Assembly: GCA_944392185.1 (NCBI GenBank)
Contig: CALXVW010000037.1
Location: 1 to 16,739, forward strand
Length of the DNA: 16,739 nt
Source of the DNA: an uncultured Alphaproteobacteria bacterium
GTDB taxonomy: Bacteria; Pseudomonadota; Alphaproteobacteria; RF32; CAG-239
Reading direction: 5' to 3'
Positions within the stretch are counted from its first letter, which is position 1. Each line of letters opens with the position of its first letter. Below, one piece after another: positions 12,267-16,739 of the stretch. The notes under the pieces are model-generated. The model was not told the origin of the DNA and made no database searches. It saw only the letters and a program-made list of their open reading frames with translations. The position numbers and the translations under genes are program-made.

Positions 12267-12743
12267 TTAGATGAAGTTGCCGTTCTCATCGCACTCTTTG
12301 TAGGTAGCGAAGAACTCGTCACGAGCGATACCGTAGATGTCATCCAAGTCGGAGACATTCACCATACCGCCGCGGGCGATAAACTGTTCCTCACCCCACG
12401 AGCAGACGAACGAAGTGTCCTCTTCAAGCTCCAGGAACTTCTGAACGCCGCCAGTCGGTTTGTACCAACCCTCGCCGAGTTCGGGAGCGGGCTCGTATTT
12501 CTTCGGGAACTTGGCCGCCGGAATGACATAAGTCTCGCCGCCGGGATTGGTTGCAATCCAGTCGCCTGCGTTTGCCGTGTTGGTCGTCTCCTTGGTGCCG
12601 TCGGCAAGTACCGTTTCGATAACTTCACCTTCGGAAGCAGGGCGAGCCTGGATACGGGCAAACTTGGCATAGGTCTTCACAGCAGCGCCGTTAGCAATCA
12701 GGTTCTCAACGAAATTCTTCATCTCTACGTTCATTGTTTCCAT
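12267..12743 (-). CDS. PGDYG-like protein of unknown function, probably acquired
   Basis: The 158-residue soluble protein contains NAGDWIATNPGGETYVIPAA (58-77) followed by FPKKYEP, which I recognise loosely as the GDY/W-x-x-x-(N)-GE-x-Y-x-I pattern of the PGDYG family; the family has no established function. It has no signal peptide or membrane helix. The base composition stands out: the line 12481-12540 is 36/60 G+C by my count, against 21/60 in a line of ftsI (9301-9360), while its flanks are very A/T-rich. The start is uncertain: ATG at 12743 has no clear ribosome binding site; inner ATGs (MNVEMKN) are possible. It sits alone with its own terminator between the mraZ promoter and rnpB. Acquisition from a G+C-richer donor is inference. 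Confidence 0.65.
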   Translation of the reverse strand: METMNVEMKNFVENLIANGAAVKTYAKFARIQARPASEGEVIETVLADGTKETTNTANAGDWIATNPGGETYVIPAAKFPKKYEPAPELGEGWYKPTGGVQKFLELEEDTSFVCSWGEEQFIARGGMVNVSDLDDIYGIARDEFFATYKECDENGNFI

Positions 12744-12985
12744 AGCTTAAAAAATTTTAAATGGTTATTGTTTTTTATGGATTTTTATATTTTTGCATTA
12801 ATACAAAGAACTCATAAAATTACAGCGGCAACAACCACTTAAATTTCTATGAAAACTCTTTATAATAATGCAATAAAATGCTTAATGAACAATTTTAGAA
12901 TACCACAACTTAAGACATGAGTCAACATTGTTTGATGAATGGCAGACAAAAACAACGTTTTTTGTATGGGAGAGGCAGAAAAGGC

Positions 12986-13013
12986 TTGCAATCTTTGGGC
13001 AAGATGCTATGCT
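12986..13013 (+). promoter_or_regulatory. Promoter of rnpB
   Basis: TTGCAA (12986-12991) and TATGCT (13008-13013) are separated by 16 bp, placing the start of transcription at about 13020, the expected 5' end of RNase P RNA. The rest of the gap 12744-12985 is A/T-rich and shows no gene. Confidence 0.6.
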
Positions 13014-13019
13014 CATCAG

Positions 13020-13421
13020 CCAAGGCAGCCGGATAGCTGCGCTGTGGTTTTACCCGCAGTGAGGAAAGTCCGGGCATCAGGGGAACATGGTACCAGATAA
13101 CGTCTGGCTGGAGAAATCCAAGGGAAAGTGCCGCAGAAAATATACCGCCGGAGTTTTATCTTCGGTAAGGGTGAAAAGGTGGGGCAAGAGCCCACCGCAG
13201 AGCTGGTAACAGCTCTGGCATGGAAAACCCTGCCTGATGCAAGACCAAGTTAGGAGAGTACAAGTGCCAAGTATTTTTTTGCTTTGCAAACTGTGCTATA
13301 AAGGGACGTTCTCCTCCCGCTCCAGAGGTGGGTCGCAACGAGCTGTTTAGTGATAATCAGCCCAGATGAATAGCTATCTCCCTGCTTGCAGGGAACAGAA
13401 CCCGGCTTATAGGCTGCCTTT
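13020..13421 (+). ncRNA. rnpB: RNase P RNA, bacterial type A
   Basis: RNase P RNA is the catalytic subunit that trims the 5' leader of tRNA precursors. The conserved regions are plain: GAGGAAAGTCCGGGC (CR I) near 13060-13075, a GTAACAGCTC-type stretch near 13205, AGATGAATAGCT near 13363-13375, and ACAGAACCCGGCTTAT (CR V) near 13395-13410. The terminal P1 helix pairs AAGGCAGCC (13022-13030) with GGCTGCCTT (13412-13420), followed by a T-run that ends transcription. Length is about 400 nt, normal for type A. It lies directly upstream of lpxC. Confidence 0.96.
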
Positions 13422-13460
13422 TTTATCCTAACATAAATATCAACGTGACGCATAAAATAC

Positions 13461-13488
13461 TTGTCAAATCCATAATTTGCGCTAATCT
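13461..13488 (+). promoter_or_regulatory. Probable promoter of lpxC
   Basis: TTGTCA (13461-13466) and TAATCT (13483-13488) are separated by 16 bp. Transcription would start near 13495, just before AGAGGA and the lpxC ATG at 13517. It gives lpxC-bamD-recN their own entry point after the rnpB T-run. Confidence 0.45.
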
Positions 13489-13516
13489 GAAGTGCAGATT
13501 GAAAAGAGGAGTATTT

Positions 13517-14371
13517 ATGAAACAGCAGCATACTTTGGCAAAAGAAATAAAAATTGAAGGCATCGGCTTGCACTCCGGCTGCAATTCAACACTTGTTTTG
13601 CACCCGGCAGAGGCGGAAAGCGGCATTGTCTTTAGGCGCAGCGACATCGCATCACAGCCGCAAATTAAGGCCCTTTATTCCAATGTCGTAGATACCAGAA
13701 ATTGCACCTGCTTGGGTGACAAAGAAGGCAACATAGTCTCCACCATAGAGCACTTGATGGCGGCCTTAAATGTTTGTGGCATAGACAATGCTTTGATAGA
13801 TGTCAACAACGCGGAGCTCCCGATTATGGATGGCTCGGCACTGCCTTTTTATGAGGCTTTGCAAAAGGCGGGTGCTCTTGCCCAAAATGCGCCTAAAAAA
13901 GTTTTGAAGGTGCTAAAGTCTGTGAGCTTTGAGGACGACAAAGGTGCCAAAGTAGAACTGTTGCCCTCAGATGAGTTTAAGGTTTCTTTTGAGATTGAAT
14001 TTCCTTCAAAAATTGTCGGACACCAGGAGTTTTCAGGCAAAGTCGGTGAGGGAGTTTTTGCCTCTCAAATCGCGCCCTGCCGCACTTTTTGTGAGAAATA
14101 TCAGGTAGACTACCTCAAATCCATTGGGCTAATCAAGGGCGGCAGCCTGGAAAACGCTGTTGTCTTAGACGGTGAAAGTATCCTAAACCCCGGCGGTTTC
14201 CGTCTTGAGAATGAATGTGTTAATCATAAGGTGATAGATGCCATCGGCGATATGTATACAGCGGGTTTTGCTTTGCAAGGAGAGTTAAGAGCCTCAAAAA
14301 GCGGCCACTACCACAATAACATGATTTTGCAAAAACTGTTTGCCGATTCGGCTAATTATGAAATTATTTAA
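13517..14371 (+). CDS. lpxC: UDP-3-O-acyl-N-acetylglucosamine deacetylase LpxC
   Basis: LpxC is the zinc deacetylase that commits UDP-3-O-acyl-GlcNAc to lipid A synthesis. I start it at ATG 13517 (AGAGGA 6 bp upstream; family start MKQQHTLAKEIKIEGIGLHSG); the frame extends to 13445 without a ribosome binding site. The protein has 284 residues, slightly short of the usual ~300. All catalytic residues are in place: E78-H79 in TIEHLMAAL, H237 and D241 in NHKVIDAIGD (zinc ligands with H79), and H264 in SGHYHNN. The CRTFCEKYQVDYL and GGSLENAVV blocks are also present. lpxC usually follows ftsZ; here it follows rnpB. bamD starts 10 bp downstream. Confidence 0.97.
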   Translation: MKQQHTLAKEIKIEGIGLHSGCNSTLVLHPAEAESGIVFRRSDIASQPQIKALYSNVVDTRNCTCLGDKEGNIVSTIEHLMAALNVCGIDNALIDVNNAELPIMDGSALPFYEALQKAGALAQNAPKKVLKVLKSVSFEDDKGAKVELLPSDEFKVSFEIEFPSKIVGHQEFSGKVGEGVFASQIAPCRTFCEKYQVDYLKSIGLIKGGSLENAVVLDGESILNPGGFRLENECVNHKVIDAIGDMYTAGFALQGELRASKSGHYHNNMILQKLFADSANYEII

Positions 14372-14381
14372 GGGATAAAAG

Positions 14382-15107
14382 ATGAAAAAACTTGCTTGGC
14401 TTTTTTGTTGTTTTTTGGCAATCACCGCTTGCTCCACCACCCAAGAGGCAGAGGAACAGCTCTCGGCAGAGAGGCTGTATAACCGCGGCTATAAGGAGTT
14501 GAACAAGACTCAATATGCCAAGGCGGCTTTAAGCTTTGAAAAAGTTGAGCTTGAGCACCCTTATTCCAAATGGGCCACCAAAGCTAAGTTGATGGGAGCT
14601 TATGCTTATTACAAAGACCAAAAATACGATGATGCGATTTTAAGTCTGGACAGGTTTATCAAATATCACCCCGGCAACAAGGACATTGCCTATGCCTATT
14701 ACATGAAAGGTCTTTGCTATTATGAGCAAATCGTCGGCATTGAAAAAGACCAAGGTATAACCCGCCAGGCTTTGGATGCGTTTAACCAGGTTATCATCCG
14801 TTTTCCTGATACGGACTATGCCAAAGATGCCAGATTAAAGATAGACTTGATTAATGATCACTTGGCCGGCCAAGAAATGGAAGTCGGACGTTTTTATTTA
14901 CGCCAAAAAAATTACCTTTCGGCCTTAAACAGGTTTTCGGTAGTGGTTAATCACTATCAAACCACCGGACATATCGAGGAGGCTCTATATCGCCAAGCCG
15001 AAATTTATAAGATTTTGGGCTTGAATAAAGAATATGAAGATGCGCTGAAAGTTTTGGGCCACAACTATCCCAACAGCAAATGGTATAAACGCGCACAAGA
15101 ACTTTAA
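14382..15107 (+). CDS. bamD: Outer-membrane assembly lipoprotein BamD
   Basis: BamD is an essential subunit of the BAM complex that inserts beta-barrel proteins into the outer membrane. The 241-residue product starts with a lipoprotein signal whose lipobox is I14-T15-A16-C17. TPR-like helical repeats follow (RLYNRGYKELNKTQYAKAALSFEKVE; AYAYYKDQKYDDAILSLDRFIKYHPGN; AYAYYMKGLCYYEQIVGIEKDQ), with the BamD block P-x-S-x-WA-x-KA and the QxDDxI-type segment. Length and repeat layout are normal. AAGGGAT lies just before the ATG, and it is cotranscribed with lpxC and recN. Confidence 0.95.
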   Translation: MKKLAWLFCCFLAITACSTTQEAEEQLSAERLYNRGYKELNKTQYAKAALSFEKVELEHPYSKWATKAKLMGAYAYYKDQKYDDAILSLDRFIKYHPGNKDIAYAYYMKGLCYYEQIVGIEKDQGITRQALDAFNQVIIRFPDTDYAKDARLKIDLINDHLAGQEMEVGRFYLRQKNYLSALNRFSVVVNHYQTTGHIEEALYRQAEIYKILGLNKEYEDALKVLGHNYPNSKWYKRAQEL

Positions 15108-15122
15108 GGACAAGAACAGAAA

Positions 15123-16739
15123 ATGCTCCGCTCATTATACATTCGCAATGTTGTGCTGATAGACAAGCTGGACTTGGATTTTGGCGGCGGCTTGAGTGTC
15201 TTGACCGGAGAGACCGGTGCCGGCAAGTCTATTTTGCTTGATTCCTTGGGGCTGGTTTTGGGCAATCGGGCAGAAACGGGGTTGATTAGGAGCGGAGAAG
15301 ATAAGCTGAGTGTTACCGCCATTTTTGACGGGCAGGAGGCCAACACCCCGCTGCAAAATCTTTTGTCTGAAAATGAGATTGAGGGCGGCAGTGAAATCAT
15401 CATCAAAAGAACGCTGGATAGGAGTGGCAAAGGAAAGATATTTGTCAATGACCAACCGATAAGTGCAAGGTTGTTGAAAGAAATAGGCCCTTTGTTGGTG
15501 GAGGTTCACGGCCAATTTGACAACCAAGGACTGTTAAACCCGGCCAACCATCGCGATATTTTGGATGCCTATGGGCAATATACGGAGCTGTTAAATAAGG
15601 TGGCCGTGGCGTGGGAGGATTACCGCCGTGCCAAAGCCGAGCGAGCAAAGGCTGAAGAAGATTTGAGCAAAGCCAAGGAAGAAGAGGAAAACCTCCGCCA
15701 CTGGGTCAAAGAATTAGAGCAAATATCGCCTCTAAAAGGGGAGGAGGCAGAGCTTGCCAACCGTCGCCAAGAGCTGATGCACGCAGAAAAGATATTAGAG
15801 AGCCTAAACTATGCCTACCAAGCCTTAAGCGGCAATAAGGATGTATCCTCAATGTTGCGGCAGGCCATGTCCGCGGTTGATAAGGCTAATCAATATGTTG
15901 GCGGCAAATATGATGATATTTATGCGGCGCTAGACAGCTCTTTGGTTGAAGTGGCCGATGCCTTGGAGAGGATAGAAAGCGCCTCTGCCGATATCAACCT
16001 TAATACCTCGGAGCAAGAGAATATAGACGGGCGCTTGTTTGCGCTCAAAGATTTGGCGCGCAAGCACGGTGTCGGGGTAGATGACCTGGCAGATACTTTG
16101 CAAGAGTTCAAAAATAGGCTAAACAGCATTGAGCTTGGCGAGGACCATATCAATAACTTACGTCAAAAGGAACAAGAAAGCAGGCTGAAGTATTTGGAAG
16201 AAACAGGCCTTTTGCATGATGAGCGGATGAATATTTCTCAAAAGCTTGATGCCAAGATTATGGAAGAGCTTCCGCCGCTTAAAATGGAAAAAGCAAGATT
16301 TGCCACTTTGTTGGAAAAACTGCCGGAGAGCAGCTGGTCAGAGCACGGAACCGATAGTGTTTCGTTCACGGTTTCCACCAACCCGAACTCCCCGCAGGGT
16401 CCCTTGGGCAAGATAGCCTCTGGCGGAGAGTTGGCAAGATTTATGTTAGCCTTGAAAGTGAATTTGGCTCAGAGTTCAAAAGTCGGCACCATGATTTTTG
16501 ATGAGGTTGATGCCGGTATCGGCGGAGCCACTGCGCAAGCGGTGGGAGAACGCCTAAGCCGCTTGGGGGCAGATGTTCAGGTTTTGGTTGTCACCCACTC
16601 TCCGCAGGTGGCAGCCCAAGGCCGTCAGCATTATAAAGTTGAAAAGAGCACTCAAGATAATATCACCACCACGGCTGTTTTTGAGTTGGACAACGCCGCC
16701 CGCAGGGAAGAAATCGCGCGCATGCTCTCAGGCGCCACC
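15123..16739 (+). CDS. recN: DNA repair ATPase RecN, 3' end cut by window
   Basis: RecN is an SMC-like ATPase acting in double-strand break repair. From ATG 15123 the frame stays open for 539 codons to the window end; the family is about 550 residues, so only a short tail is missing. Visible parts are Walker A GETGAGKS (30-37), LVEVHGQFDNQGLL (Q-loop region, ~125-138), a central antiparallel coiled coil (~160-370), ABC signature ASGGELARFMLALK (~435-448), Walker B TMIFDEVDAGIGG (~458-470) and the switch histidine in VVTHSPQVAA. AAGGA overlaps the bamD stop codon. The order lpxC-bamD-recN is common in alphaproteobacteria. Confidence 0.96.
   Translation, partial: MLRSLYIRNVVLIDKLDLDFGGGLSVLTGETGAGKSILLDSLGLVLGNRAETGLIRSGEDKLSVTAIFDGQEANTPLQNLLSENEIEGGSEIIIKRTLDRSGKGKIFVNDQPISARLLKEIGPLLVEVHGQFDNQGLLNPANHRDILDAYGQYTELLNKVAVAWEDYRRAKAERAKAEEDLSKAKEEEENLRHWVKELEQISPLKGEEAELANRRQELMHAEKILESLNYAYQALSGNKDVSSMLRQAMSAVDKANQYVGGKYDDIYAALDSSLVEVADALERIESASADINLNTSEQENIDGRLFALKDLARKHGVGVDDLADTLQEFKNRLNSIELGEDHINNLRQKEQESRLKYLEETGLLHDERMNISQKLDAKIMEELPPLKMEKARFATLLEKLPESSWSEHGTDSVSFTVSTNPNSPQGPLGKIASGGELARFMLALKVNLAQSSKVGTMIFDEVDAGIGGATAQAVGERLSRLGADVQVLVVTHSPQVAAQGRQHYKVEKSTQDNITTTAVFELDNAARREEIARMLSGAT

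Noticed and set aside
13077..13573. Minus-strand frames across rnpB
   Set aside because: The region is an RNA gene with clear conserved motifs; the frames have no coding signals.

Overview
The window looks like chromosomal DNA from a low-to-moderate G+C alphaproteobacterium, probably uncultured and perhaps host-associated (the lifestyle is inference). The lineage rests on several features: a TrcR/DUF1013 cell-cycle regulator, a family I know only from Alphaproteobacteria; a zapA-6S RNA-YmdB neighbourhood preceded by a small coiled-coil DUF4164-type gene; a ThiE-like / EF-P / inositol-monophosphatase group; and a Gram-negative envelope set (lpxC, bamD).

Layout. At 1-1126 on the minus strand, reading leftwards, are a small coiled-coil gene, zapA, a 6S RNA candidate ending in a 30-bp perfect palindrome, and the start of a ymdB-family phosphoesterase that runs off the left edge. 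At 1208-4048 on the plus strand are a degenerate ThiE-like gene, efp, a SuhB-like protein that has lost most catalytic metal ligands, and a secreted Lys/Pro/Ala-rich protein with an OmpA-like C-terminus. At 4094-7846 on the plus strand are rpmE with a clear promoter and terminator, two proteins of unknown function (a two-helix membrane protein and a soluble protein with its own consensus promoter), and TrcR with a histone-H1-like lysine-rich tail.

At 7897-8473 on the minus strand lie a small HTH regulator and, just upstream of it, a compact unit of promoter, strongly self-complementary RNA and terminator that I cannot assign to any known RNA. From 12094 down to 8474 is the front end of the division/cell-wall cluster: three MraZ-type TGGGA operator repeats, then mraZ-rsmH-ftsL-ftsI. 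No murE follows ftsI. At 12267-12743 is an isolated, G+C-rich PGDYG-like gene that looks acquired. From 12986 to the right edge on the plus strand are rnpB (RNase P RNA), lpxC, bamD and recN, the last cut by the window end.

Most genes are housekeeping: cell division (zapA, mraZ-rsmH-ftsL-ftsI), translation (efp, rpmE), RNA processing and transcription control (rnpB, 6S RNA), envelope assembly (lpxC, bamD) and DNA repair (recN). The most interesting parts are the unassigned RNA unit at 8160-8361, the H1-tailed TrcR, the three consecutive enzyme-family genes with altered active sites, and the two unknown proteins between rpmE and trcR. I found no CRISPR array, insertion sequence, tRNA or 16S/23S/5S rRNA gene.
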